Of a DNA stretch of 64,000 nucleotides, positions 1 through 12,589 are shown in pieces; position 1 is the first letter of the stretch, and each line of letters opens with the position of its first letter. The position numbers and the translations under genes are program-made. The notes beneath the pieces are model-generated. The model was not told where the DNA came from and searched no databases. It saw only the letters and a list, made by a program, of their open reading frames with translations. Source of the DNA: Paraspadella gotoi (lineage: Eukaryota > Chaetognatha); contig CM119267.1 in assembly GCA_051294375.1 (NCBI GenBank), positions 8,122,260-8,186,259 of the forward strand, given 5' to 3'.

Positions 1-970
1 GCGTCAATTTTTCGAATCCACAAAAGGAAAACAAATTTTTATTTCGAAAGTTCTAAATTTAAAACCCGGTTAACTCAGCCTCGATCCATTTCCAAAATTT
101 GACTTACCCCTTTTTTTTATCTGTTGCCTTTCATCTCTTTTTCTGATTCTTCTCTTCTTCTTACATACCATCCCTCTTCTCAGTTCTCCACAACTCCCAA
201 TCCCTCTTTTTCTTCGATGCTTAATCAAACTTTTAATCACATCAAATTTCTTCGCGCGGAAAAAAACGAATTCTTCACCCATTTTTCTTTAAGATTTGTT
301 CAAATTTTTTGAAACGTGTATTTTTTGTATATTGTTTTACCATTTCTGAATGCCGGTACCTAAGATATTTCGGCCAAAATGACGTACAACAAATTGATTT
401 AATTGTCACCAAGTGAATAAAGCAAAGTTTTGTGGTTCTTTTAGTTCTCTTTAATATTTTCAGAATTCCTCCCATTTCGTACAATTAGTTTTTTCTGCTT
501 TAAACGATTGAATTTTTTAAATATTTTTCTTTCAAGTAAGTTTACGATTTAAGATTAAGAATATGAAAATCTCAAACGGGAAGACCAACTCTGACGTATT
601 TTTCCGCAATCATCCAAAAAAAAACGATAAAAGAAAAAAATTCGGGATTTTTGAAAATTCCGCGTCGCTTACTACCTTCTTCAAAACTCACTTGAAGCGG
701 AGCTGAGAGGACGTAATGAGATTTGACGTTTCCCAGCGATGATGACGAAGTCGGAAAAAAACAACGACAACAAAGAAAGAAAGAATGACTGCGACGACGA
801 CGACGACGACAACCACAATAAACAACCACGATGACGACAAAGACGATTTCGAACTGAAACTACGACATAATAATACAGAATTCAGAATAAAGAAGAATAC
901 AGAATAATACAGAATGTACAGAATAAAATTGATAAGCAACTAATATGTAAAACAGACAATCACGAAGTTA
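1..970. other. Intergenic DNA, no gene seen
   Basis: AT-rich sequence with short open frames that lack conserved motifs and start or splice context. A short (GAC)n run lies near 793-812. Nothing else here can be supported. Confidence 0.6.
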
Positions 971-2590
971 CATAAATTTTTTTTTTTAATATTGTAAGTG
1001 TTGGTTTTTTTTGTTTTTTTTTTTTATTATTATTTATATTGTTTGCTTTATTTTTTATTTTAGTTTTTTATAGGTTTAGCTTTTTTTTTTTTATTTTATT
1101 CGTGTCTTTCTGGTTTTTTTTTTTTTTTTATTTTTTTTTTTTTATTTTTTTTTTTATTTTTAGTTTTTTTTCTATTTTAATGTTTTTTTTTTGTGATGTT
1201 TTTTTTTGTTTTTCGTTTTTATTTATTTTGTTTTAATTTTTGTATTCATAGTTTGTCTTTTAGTTTTTCTTTTTTTTATTTTTTTTCTTTAGGATTTTTT
1301 TTTTTGTTTTTTGTTTTTGTATTTTGTTATATTTTCTTATTTTGGTTTTAATTCTTATTTTTTTGTTGTTTTCTTTATTTTTTTTCTTTTTATAGTCTTT
1401 TGTCGTGTTTTATTTTTTTGTAGTTTATTTGTGTGGTATAGTGTTTTTTTTTGTGTTTTTTGTGTTTTTATGTTTTATATCTTTTTAGTTAGGTTTTTTA
1501 ATATAGTTTATTTGTTTTTTGTTTTTATTTTTTGATTACTTTATCTTTTTGTTTAGGTAGTTTTTACTGTTTATTTTTTTTTTTTTACTTTTTTTGTTTT
1601 TTTTTTTTTTTTTATTTTTTTATTATTTTTTTTATATTGTTATAGTGTTTTTTTTTTGTTAGTTTTTTTTTTTTTTTTGTTGTTAGTTTTTTTTTTTTTT
1701 TTTTTTTTGTTTTTTGTTTTTTTATTAGTTTTCTTTTTTTTCTTTTATTTTTTATTTTTTTTAGACTTAGTTTTCTTTGTTTTATATTTTTTTTTTTTAT
1801 TTTCTTTTTTTTTTTCTATCGTATATTAATTTTACTTTTGTATTATATTTAGGTTTTTACTTATTCTTATATTTTAGTTTATTTTTATTTTTATTATTTT
1901 TATCTTTTTGCTATTTTTTCTTTTTTAGTTTTTTTAATTAGTATATTTTTTTTATTATTTTATTTTTTCTTTTATTTTTTTTCTTTTTTTTTTTATTCTT
2001 TATTTTTTTTTTTCTTGTTTATTAGTATTAGTTATGTGTAGTTTTTTTTGTTTTTATTTTATAGTTTGTGGTGTGTTTTTTTTGTGTTTAAATATATTTA
2101 ATAGTATTTTTTTCTTTAGTTTTTAATTTTTTTTTTAGATCAGGTTGTTTACTTAGTAATTTTATAGTTTATTATTAGTTTAGATTTAATTTTTTTTAGG
2201 TTTATTTTTTCTATAATTTTTAGTTATAGTATAGTTTTTATGAGTAGTTTACACTCTTTTGTATTATTTTTTTTTTTATTAGATAGCTTATAGTTTTATT
2301 TAATTAGTTTAGTTTTTATATTTTTTAGTTTTTTTATTTTTCTTTGGTGGTTTTAGTGTTGTTTGTTTGGTTATTGTTGTTGTTCTTTACTGTTGGTATT
2401 TATTATGGAGGTACTTTTGTTTATATGGGTATTCTTTCTTTTTTGTTTGTTTTTTTTTTTAGTTTGTTAAGAGTTTTTGTTTGTTAGATGGGTTTTGGAT
2501 TTTATTTATTTTTTATTTAGTTTATTTTTTTTGTTTATATTTATTTTTATTTGTTTTTTGTTTTTTTTTATTTAGTTTGGGGTTTGTGGT
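971..2590. repeat. T-rich, C-depleted low-complexity block
   Basis: About 1.6 kb consisting almost only of T with scattered A and G. C is nearly absent on the plus strand. The block begins after a poly-T run near 977 and stops abruptly near 2590, where sequence of normal composition resumes. Open frames inside it are Phe/Leu/Val/Tyr-rich by-products of composition. It has no clear repeat unit. It could be a true low-complexity tract or low-quality consensus sequence. Confidence 0.8.
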
Positions 2591-3713
2591 TTGTTAGGAA
2601 GGACGAAAGGGAGAAAAGCGTTAAAAGAAAAACTGATTCAGAGTGAGAAAGGAGACATCGCCTTGAAAGTCGAAGCGCAAACAAAGAGATTGTTTGTGTT
2701 TTTTGTTTCGTTTTGTTTGTTGTCTTGCTTCTCGGTGTCTCTTCTCTTCCTCCCCCCTTCCTCCTCTCCCCTGCTCTCTCTCCTTGCTCCCCAAACACAA
2801 TTTTATCTCTTTTGTTCTCTTCTCCTCTCTCTCCTCTCTCTCTCTCTCCTCCTTTCTCTTCTCTCTCACGTCATACATACATATCTTTCAATTATTTTCG
2901 TCTTCGCGATCGGGTAGACAAGTCTGAAACCTCGAAAGATATTAGTTGGCCACACTTCAACTGCGAATTTTTATTTTCTTTTTCCACCCCCCCGCACCGA
3001 AATATTTCTTACTCTCTTATCTTTCTCTTTCTTTTCTTTTAAAACGAATGGTCTTCACTCGAATGTTATGAAAGTAATTTTTTTTTAAAACTCCAATTAC
3101 CTTAATTGAGAATTGCTTTCTAGTATCTCCTTATCTTTTTCGACCCATTATCGTTACCACAAAGTATGTGTCAACTTTAATTGTCGGTGCGAAAACGCCT
3201 CGCATCTTCTTAAATTCGTTAATCTCTCATTCGTCTTCTCATTCTACGTCAAGACAAAAAGTTTTTCTCCACTAAGACCACAAAATAAAAATAACCAAAA
3301 AAAACAGCTTTGGATTTTGAAAGAAAGAGACAACCTTGCTCCAAAAAAATCTTTTCGTTATATTGTAATAAAATAAAACAACGAAATTTGGAACGAAACG
3401 TTTTTAATGTCCAAAATAGAAGAAAACAGGGGACCGGCCTCTTAAAGAAAAAGGAAAATAGCGCTTCCCGACAGGCGGTAGGGCGCGCCCAGGCGTTAAC
3501 GCCAGGGTCATTTCTAACGGCTATATTCACCAATCACCAACACTCCAATTGAATCACTCGACTCCGAACTCACCACTTTGGTTGACGCCGATCACGGATC
3601 CTGTAGGGCGAAGCTTTGAGTCGCTGAAGTCGTTTGTTATTCAAGGAAATCCATTTCTCTGTTAGTAGACATCAAATTTAAAGTCTGAAGAATTGGTGAG
3701 ACTGTAAGGTTGA
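2591..3713. other. Intergenic DNA with pyrimidine-rich tract and paired palindromes
   Basis: Positions 2720-2870 are a C/T-rich imperfect microsatellite. Two perfect short palindromes sit side by side: GGGCGCGCCC at 3481-3490 and GGCGTTAACGCC at 3492-3503. The small open frames have no recognisable domains. Confidence 0.5.
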
Positions 3714-3738
3714 NNNNNNNNNNNNNNNNNNNNNNNNN
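3714..3738. other. Assembly gap (25 N)
   Basis: A run of 25 undetermined bases, the same size as four other gaps in the window, so probably a scaffolding placeholder rather than a measured length. Confidence 0.95.
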
Positions 3739-5995
3739 CTTACATAAAATTAACCTTCAAGAAGTTTTATTTAAAGACGGCATCAACGCATATAGAAAAA
3801 AAAAAAAATCCCCGCCTCGTCTGAAGCGCATAAGCAGCGAAAAATCACCACACACAATTAGTGTATCAAGATGATTCAGATTTCAAAAACTTCACACAAA
3901 GTGATCACACACAAATATATTAATAATTACCCCTTTATATTCAATGAAATTCTCAACATGAGAGATCCCGGTCGATTATTATCGGCTCCTAAATTATGCA
4001 AAATTAGCTTACGATCGATATTTGTCAGATAACGATGACGCTCTTATTCGCGTATTTTAAACGTTTTATTTATTGTAATTTAATAAATAATTGAATATAT
4101 AGTTTTTAGAAAATATATTTATAAATATAAATAGTTATACAATTATAAATGAGACAAAATAGCAATTAAATGAGAGCTTGAATGCTTCTTTTCTTACAAA
4201 ATGAGGAATTCAAAGAGATTTTTGCATAAAATTAAAAATATTAAACTATTTGCTTGCTTAATTCCTTATAATATAATATAATTTAAAGTATCATAAATTG
4301 TATAATTCATTCGTTTCAGTCCATTATACGTGCTGTTAATAAATAGGTAAATATGGAAAACTTGATAACAAAGAGTTAAATAACTATTAAAAGTAAAATT
4401 AAAAAAAAATAATAATACTAATATTTAATATTATTATAATATTTAATAATTAATAATAATAATAAATTTTTAAAAAAAAATACTGCAAAGAAGAATTAAA
4501 TTATTTAAAATTATTAATGAATATTTCTATATTTTTTAAAGAATTTTAATCAACTATATCTTAAGAGGAAATTTGGTGTTATTCTTTCGGTTTCGTTGCG
4601 TAAGTAGTATTAAAATTTTTTTTTTTTTCAGAAACAAAAAAAAAAAACTGGAAATTTTAACATTTTAGAACAAAGCCTTGCGAAAGCAGTGGCAATTTTA
4701 GTGGTTAGTCTAATCTTACGTTCATATACTCATAATAACAGACTTTTACATAAACTGGATTATATTTTACATAATAATTTGCGAAAAATATTGTTTCTTC
4801 AGACGAAAAAAAAGTTTTATAAAAGCTACAAAACTGAAAGCCTAAATTCCAATAAATTGATAAATTTCTTAGGCTATTACATAATAATAAGTGAAAAGAT
4901 CAAGTTTCAATATCAAGAATCAATGATTAAGTTATGATTATGTTTGAATGATCGGGACAGAAAATTCAAATTACGATCTAAAGAAAAATATACTAAATTT
5001 GGAATAGCAATAACATGATTGGACGACTTGGATCCTTTGTGGTTCGAGTCGCCGTGCATAAACCGGACTCATTTCTTTGATATGTAGCTGCCAATCACTC
5101 CGTAGTGCCGATTAACTCATTGATCTGATATTTCTTCCTGATCTTATACTCTCTCGTCTTTTTCTGAAGGGTGAAAAGCGATGGATAGTTTGAACGTTTG
5201 TCGCCCTTTCTCTTTAAACTTTGCACGTTCTTTCGTTTTATTCCTCTTTCAATATTGAACGTTCTTTCTTTTTTTAAATTCCTTTTATTTCTCTTTCAAC
5301 CTTTGTCGATTTCTCTCTTTATTATGTTTTGTTTCGCAGTCTTGTGTTTATTCGGCTCCCGCACGAAAAGGGGACGAGAAGAAGATTTAAAGTCGACCCT
5401 TCTTAATTTCGTGGGTCAAATTTCTTTTCAAACTTTTTTCGATTTGATTTTACGAAATCCCGTTCGTTCGTTTCCACGTTTGTACGTTTTTATCAAATGT
5501 TTATTTCGACAATTAAGCTTTTTTCAACAGCCTTTTTTTATGTAGTAGCGACGGCGGGACTATTTGTCGTGACGATGGGAGTTTTCACGTTTCGCCAAGA
5601 ATACTGACGAGTGACGAGTAAAGTAATGACGTTACTACGAAATCAAATACAATAACGATGCAATTAAATCGTTGCGATCGATGAAGTGAGCCAAAGTTAA
5701 TTTTTAAGGAAGTCACGAGTCATGATTATTTATTTGGGTTAAGAGCCTATGCTTTGTAAGAAGAACGTATTTATGATGAAATTTATTACGAAAATTTCAC
5801 GCAATTAATACTGCAAAGGTGATATTGAGTCAATCGATCGTAATTTTGAGTTATTCCCCGGAAATTTTTTTTTTTCGCTTCTCTTCGCTTAACTTAGAAA
5901 AGAAAACGAAACGAAAGAATTTTCTTTCTCTCTCTTTCTCTCGTTCTCTCTCTTTTTCTCCGGGACCCTCGAGCCTTCGATCGGCTGGGCTTTTT
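3739..5995. other. AT-rich intergenic DNA
   Basis: Strongly AT-rich, especially 4060-4930, with many short A and T runs. No gene, RNA gene or organised repeat can be supported. A B-box-like GGTTCGAGTC lies near 5041 without a convincing A box or cloverleaf. Confidence 0.5.
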
Positions 5996-6398
5996 NNNNN
6001 NNNNNNNNNNNNNNNNNNNNNNNNNNNNNNNNNNNNNNNNNNNNNNNNNNNNNNNNNNNNNNNNNNNNNNNNNNNNNNNNNNNNNNNNNNNNNNNNNNNN
6101 NNNNNNNNNNNNNNNNNNNNNNNNNNNNNNNNNNNNNNNNNNNNNNNNNNNNNNNNNNNNNNNNNNNNNNNNNNNNNNNNNNNNNNNNNNNNNNNNNNNN
6201 NNNNNNNNNNNNNNNNNNNNNNNNNNNNNNNNNNNNNNNNNNNNNNNNNNNNNNNNNNNNNNNNNNNNNNNNNNNNNNNNNNNNNNNNNNNNNNNNNNNN
6301 NNNNNNNNNNNNNNNNNNNNNNNNNNNNNNNNNNNNNNNNNNNNNNNNNNNNNNNNNNNNNNNNNNNNNNNNNNNNNNNNNNNNNNNNNNNNNNNNNN
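5996..6398. other. Assembly gap (403 N)
   Basis: 403 undetermined bases, followed directly by a (GA)n run at 6399-6420. The gap probably hides a longer microsatellite. Confidence 0.95.
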
Positions 6399-6420
6399 GA
6401 GAGAGAGAGAGAGAGAGAGC

Positions 6421-7762
6421 GAGAAATATGGATCGGATTTGCTTCCATGTGAGAAAAAATGAAAACGTCAATATGTGTGTGTGAATATGTCACTCCATTC
6501 AACTATAAAAAATAGAATAAGATCAATGATCAACAAAATTATGAGCAACCAGGACAAATAAATTCAAATGGTCTAATTTTAGTGAAGGCTGAAGGAAGAG
6601 ACGGAAAAATGAGTCTGTCGGCTAAAGTTACGCGTAATCGAAAGCATAAATAAAGCGTTTTTTGGTCTGCGGAGCCTGTGGTGTTTCGTCTTGGAGAATA
6701 AGAAGAGTTTTTGAGAAATAAAGGAGACGGCGAACCCTTGCCCTCTTTCTTAAAATCTCTATTGTCTAAGGGGCCAATCGTCCCATCGCCTCCGGGTTTG
6801 TTGATCCTCATCCGGGCTCACTCGAACACGTATTCTCCTCGAGCCACCATCCTGGGCTCATGGCTCCCAGAATCGCGGGTGCCAAAGGTTAGGAGCGATG
6901 GATAAAGGACTCTTCTTGCCCAACCGACCGACCGACCGACCAAAGATCCTCGCTCGAACGAATCTCGTTGCTTCGTCTTTTCGGAGAAAGATTCTCTTTA
7001 TCCTTTTTTTTTTCGGACGACAGAAGATGCGACTTCCGCCGCCGCCGCCCTCATTGTCATCCTTCCTCCTCTTACTCTTCCTCCTCCTCCTCTTCCGTCG
7101 ACCGCATGTTCGAAAAGGCTTCCTCCTCATTGCCTCTCCGGATACTACAAGACTACGGTTGACGGCTTTGGCTAATTGACCTTCAATCCAGACGAGGACG
7201 ACGACGACCGCGACAAAGACGATTCTTTGGAAGGGAACTTATTTGCCCGCAGGTTTTTTTTGGACTTGCCCAGTCAAGTTTTTAATCATATTTTCAAGAA
7301 AATTACGCAATTTTTTTTAAATGATCATTTTTATTAGGATTTGATAAGAAAATAAAGTAAAGTAAAGTTTTATACAGAAGTGTTAAATATTTTTAAGTGA
7401 CCCAGAAAATTTAATATTAAGCTTGCCTTTCCTGTTCATTTGTTACTTATACAGATACATATATATATATTAGCTACGTGTATTTTTACACTCAATCTAC
7501 CGAAATCTGCCGAACGCGTTCAAACCGATAGCCCGATTGTTCGAAAGTTGCCATTCACGCGATGCCATCCTCGTTTTCGAAAAAAAAGTGAAGCCGTGGG
7601 AATGAGTCTGGAATCGTCGTCGTCGTTTTCGTCGTCGTCAACGTCGTCGCGTTTTTCCCCGCGGGCGAAGACAGAAAAAATCGCCGATCCAAAAGTGGAA
7701 TGAGCCTTCATTGCCAAACGAGTTAATTTCCTATTCGTGACCCAGGAATATTCTCTTTCTCT

Positions 7763-7816
<54 letters not shown>

Positions 7817-10800
7817 TTTTCTGTGTGTCAGTTTTTGACCCCTCTTTGTCTCAACATATCTTTTCCCACACCGGGGAGGAGTCGAAATAGAGGCGCCCCG
7901 ATTTGTAAACGTGTTTGGATTCGTTTTCCTGAATAGATTTTATCAATGACGCTGAAATTATCAGAGAAAATACACATAAATGAGAGAGAGATGGAGATAA
8001 AGATAGATGGAGACGGAGAGAGATCCGTAGATCGATGATTATTAGGTGATAAAGATTTTCCCCAATGGATTCTCTGAGTTATTTTCTTAGTCTTTTTTTC
8101 GATTTCACTTTGGTATATATTTTTTGTTTTAAAATTCGTCGCAATTATGATTAGAAAATGATTTCAGAGAACAATTGTGTACATTGAACAGAATTTATGA
8201 ATAATAAACTGCAATTAACCACGAATTAATAAGGAGGCTAACGTGCAATACACAAATCAAATTCGATCTTTTTTCCCCTTTCTTTTTTATTTGCCAATTG
8301 GTTTTCACGTCTTCCTTAAAAATTCTTTATTTCTCAAGTACTTTTTTATTCCTGGTCCGTCTAATTTCTATGGGAAACTAAGAAAGCCAGACTGAATTTG
8401 TTTTTTTTTCGAGTTCCGCCGTTTTATTTTTTTACATCGCGGACCCCGATTGCCGGAAGGGCGAAAGATAAAAGGACAAAAGCGAATAAAGTCCCACTAT
8501 AAGACTATATAAGTATATTCCTGTTAAGTTGTCGGGATTTAATCAATATGTAAAATAATAATTTAGACTTTTGTAATCGATTGATCGAGGGACAATTGCA
8601 TTTAAGAACCTAACCTTCCAAACCGACGTATCGATCGACCGAGAGACGAACCGACCGACAGAACCTTAATGTCTCGAGGCAAAAATAAAAAACCGCGAGG
8701 ATTCGGTTCAACTGATTTTTCTTTTTCAATCGCCTTTTCAGCTTCTTTTTTTCTTTCTTTCTGCTCCGCTCGGTTTCGTTCGGATGGACAACGATAAAGG
8801 CGACGTCAGGATTTTTTGGGAAAACTTTTTTTGCGTCAAGAGGCAAAAAAAAAAAACAGGACGGAATCATTTTTGACGTGAGATGAACAAAAACTTGCGT
8901 AATCGAGTTTTTATGTACTAATATTTTTAGAAATTCGCCTATTTTTGATAATTAATTAGTCGACAATTTCTTAGTATTTCTAATCACTCTTAATCATCGT
9001 GAAGGGGCATCGAAGTGATCGAAGAAATCGACGACGATAACGACGACGACGACGACGAAGACGACGACCCCCAATTATCCACCAAAGATCCCCCTCTCCC
9101 GAATCACCCGCCCCTCCCCTAACCTCTATCACCTTCACAATATTAGTCGAATCCTTCAGAAAACTCTCCGGCCAGTCCAGACACGTCGGCCCTCCAGCGT
9201 GTCGTGGGAGATCACGACCGCGATGATGAGGATGACGACGATGATGACGAGGCGGAAGAGCGAGGGATCATCCGGAGTCCGAACAAAATCGTAAACACAT
9301 CGCCCTAAAGCCTCGAAGCCTCAAAGCCCTGGCGAGAAAATATGTTCGAGAAGAGGAGAGAGATTTATGCGGTATTAGGATGAGTCGTAAAACGGAGGTC
9401 CTTGTAAATCGAGTAGAAAACGCGTTTCATGATTATTTGCCGAATTCGAGCTTCTTATCTCGTTTTAACCATTTATTTTTCTTTTCTCTTATCTCATTCT
9501 CCAGACAAAGTTCTTGGAACTACGTAGATATTTTTTTTTCTCTTTCGCAATCGGGAAATCTTTTTGAAAATTAACAAAGAATGATGCAACGTCAGAGTTT
9601 TTGGATTCAAAAAAAAAATTAACATTTAGTAACAAAAAATTCTTAATTGAATTTAAAAAAGTGAATTTATATTACTTGTAAATCCCACTACGAATCGTTT
9701 AATACCAATTTATAGTTTCATGCACATGTGATGTCGAATCAACAACTAATAAGTATTTAACAATTTGATCGCAAATGCCGAAACAAAGAATTTCCTCGAG
9801 TTAATCATAAATGCTGTCATTGCGGTGCCCTGCCCCAACACGGCCAACCCCCCTCCAATCTCCCCCTCAGCTTCGACCTTCATCGCCGCATCTGGAGCCC
9901 GGTAGGGTCACCAGGGGCGCCCGGCGGGTCCCGACGTCCCTCGATTGTGGCTTAAAAGCCCGCGGCGTGGCACAAACCGACCGCAAAGGGGGAAAGGCTG
10001 GATCGCCCGGCGCTTTTTAGGGCCGAGACTAAATTTTGTTGTTTATATTTGAAAAGAAAGATGAAAGAGACTCTGTTGGAGAGAAAAAGGGAGAGAGGGA
10101 CCGAGGTGAGTGAATGTTTTGTCAGGTGAGAGCGAGGTCGACAGGAAAGGGAAGTTCAAGCGGTTTTGTTATATCTCTTCTCAATAATCACGCGAAAGTA
10201 AACGAAAAAAGCTGCCGTAACAATATATTTACGAAAATCTAGGGTCCTGGTTCGAGGTACGTATTTATTTTCAAATGATGACTTCAGCTCAAGACCAAAC
10301 ATTTTCAGAACAAATTGATGCCGATTTTCTTCGATGGTTAGACCTCCCGGGGACGGACAAATTCTGACCGAAGAAATTCCTCTCTTCTTCGGTCAGAAAA
10401 CGTTCATCACGACTCGTATTTTTCGTCGGAAACTTTCCGTCTGCTCTCTAATTGTTGGTTATAGATAATTATCCACCGGCTTGACGATAGATTAGCGGCG
10501 ACGTCCTTGTCTTTTTTCGACGTGAGATTCGCCGAGACTCTTCCTTAAATATTTCGTTGGGAAATGTTGAACACGAATCGCTCAATAGTAAATGTAGCTT
10601 TAACGTCTCGAGAAGGAGTCTTGCCAACGGGTTCACACATTAGGTAATAGGTATTCTCGACGATTCTTTTTTGTGAAGCCTTTCGAGAGAACTGGTCAAA
10701 ATACATGAATAAAAATTGAATATGTATTTGAAGAAAAACAGAACATTTATGATTAATCAAAATGCTTTTAAAATTTAGGTATTTTTAACATGAGTAAGGG

Positions 10801-11260
10801 CTTCCGTTTTTTTTTTACTTCTCATTCTTATCCATTCTAGAATCTAAGATGAAACTTGAATAATTATATGAAATTGCTCCTATCGATAACTCTCTTCCGC
10901 TTGTGGGCGTGGCTGTCATCGGTACCCGACGCTAAACAAGGACCGAATCGTTCAAAACTCAATTTTTTTCCTTTTGAAAGGAAAAGAGGCTGCGGCGGCC
11001 GTCGACCGAAGGCGCCCCTCCGAGATCTCTCTCCCGCCTGCCCCCCCTCTTTCCCTGCGAGAAGAAGAGACGTCAAGAAAGAATTTCATGACGGAAGAAA
11101 GAAAAGACGCGAAACAAAACGAAATGGCGCCGAAAAAAAAATGGCGTCGATGCAAATGAAGACGAATCGATCGACCGACGTCTTTGGGAGCGAAGAAGGG
11201 CGAAAGAGAATGAGGGAGAAAGCGTGACAACTTTTAAAAATTTCTTTTATTTTGTAAGGA
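6421..11260. other. Intergenic DNA with microsatellites, no supported gene
   Basis: Contains ACCG repeats near 6927-6944, CCG and CTC runs at 7035-7105, a CGT tract at 7615-7650, a (CT)n tract at 7763-7816 and a GAC tract at 9030-9070. A GC-rich island at 9820-10015 includes one 31-bp stretch with exon-like borders, described under findings. No domain-bearing frame was seen on either strand. Confidence 0.5.
7763..7816. repeat. (CT)n microsatellite
   Basis: CT dinucleotide run of roughly 54 bases with one CC interruption. Confidence 0.9.
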
Positions 11261-11264
11261 AAAT

Positions 11265-11296
11265 AGAGAGAGAGAGGAGAGCGAGAGAGAGAGGAT

Positions 11297-11345
<49 letters not shown>
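11265..11345. repeat. (GA)n microsatellite
   Basis: GA run, interrupted in its first third and perfect from about 11,297 to 11,345. Confidence 0.9.
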
Positions 11346-11349
<4 letters not shown>

Positions 11350-11429
11350 TTGAGTGTGACCCCGCTAACTTGTTTCCGTGCCATTTGAATTTCTTTATGT
11401 AGTTTTTACTACGACGATCACTGTTTCCC

Positions 11430-11458
11430 CTGCCACACTCGCCTCTCTCCTCTCTCTC

Positions 11459-11505
<47 letters not shown>

Positions 11506-12282
11506 TCTCTCTCCTCTCCCTCTTCTCTCTCTATCTCTCTTCGTTTAGCTGTGTGTCGCAAACGAATAAGTATCCGCGTCGACCTCTCTACCTGACCCTG
11601 AGTTCTATGGTGAGAAAGATGATCAAGAAGAGAATAAAAAAGAAAGAGAAGCGAAAAGAAGATGTGAACGAAGATTAAAAGAACAAAACATTGTAAAAAC
11701 CCTTTTAAAACCGCATTTGCCTTAATTTAATGTGACGCCGAAAACGAGGCTCGTATTTTCTGAGTCTAGAAAACGATCAACCGGAAAATCACTCAAAACC
11801 TACGGCCGAAAAAAAAAATCGCGAAGGATGAAAATTCTTTTTAATCCAGTGGACGAAAAAAAAAAAAAAAATAAGACGACTCATTTACTCGACGGCGCTG
11901 AAGGGGAGTTGATGTTAAGCAGGAGAGAACGAAGGGTTTTCTTTAAATTTCTTTCCTTTGGTTAACGACAATTCTGCCTCGCGTGTCTTAGCTTAATTTC
12001 AACTTTCTCATTTTCTCAACTTTAAATATGTAGTGCCATTCAGTTAAAAACCCCGCGAACGAGAAATCATCACCACGACTGGTCCTCTACCCGTCTCTCT
12101 CTCGCTCTCTCTCTTTCTTTTCTCCCTATCTGACTCCCTCTCTCTCGTTTTGAAGCCAGATGTGAAGCGGATATTTTTTGACAGATTTCTTTCCCTTGAT
12201 GGAATGGAAGTGGGAGAAAGTGCAATAAATCATGAAAGTAACGACGGCGACGACGACGACGACGACGACGCCGACGATGCCG
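11430..12282 (+). repeat. Left arm of fold-back palindrome
   Basis: This arm reads as the noisy reverse complement of 12,590-13,460. Matching landmarks include the GTTTAGCTGTGTGTCGCAAA stretch near 11,546, the ACGAGGCTCGTATTTTCTGA stretch near 11,745, and the segment around 12,150-12,250 that ends in a GAC run. A 25-N gap follows directly. Differences between the arms are mostly single-base indels and homopolymer lengths. No coding content is supported. Confidence 0.9.
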
Positions 12283-12307
12283 NNNNNNNNNNNNNNNNNN
12301 NNNNNNN
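12283..12307. other. Assembly gap (25 N) near palindrome centre
   Basis: 25 undetermined bases at the inner end of the left palindrome arm. Confidence 0.95.
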
Positions 12308-12589
12308 TTTTCCCTTTTTTTTTTGGGGGGGCCGCCCTTTTTTAAATTCCGTCAGGGAGATTAGCTGCGTCAACGTGTCTTCTCATCTCTCTCTCTACTC
12401 GCTCTCTCTCTCTCTCTCTCTCTCGTCTCTCTCTCCTCTCTCTCTCTCTCTCTACTCTATCCTCCTCTTCCTCCATCGCCGGAGAATAAAAACGTAAAAA
12501 AAAAAAAAGAAAATTCCCGAGTGACTCGCTGAGTCGGGGAGTTGGTGGCAAGGAAGGCGAAACGCCGAAGAGCGCGCATCTGTCGCCGT
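12308..12589. repeat. Spacer of the fold-back palindrome
   Basis: Contains a T/G/C homopolymer stretch, a (CT)n microsatellite at 12,380-12,460 and a unique segment around 12,505-12,589. It recurs in the same orientation at about 21,560-21,790 and in reverse orientation within about 23,860-24,180. Confidence 0.8.

Noticed and set aside
1039-1535. Phe/Leu-rich membrane-like proteins
   Set aside because: Translation of the T-rich block; no codon structure or conservation.
5038-5052. B-box-like GGTTCGAGTC
   Set aside because: No upstream A box and no cloverleaf.
5819-6484. Long open frames over 5,819-6,502 and 22,179-22,964
   Set aside because: They consist mostly of undetermined bases in assembly gaps.
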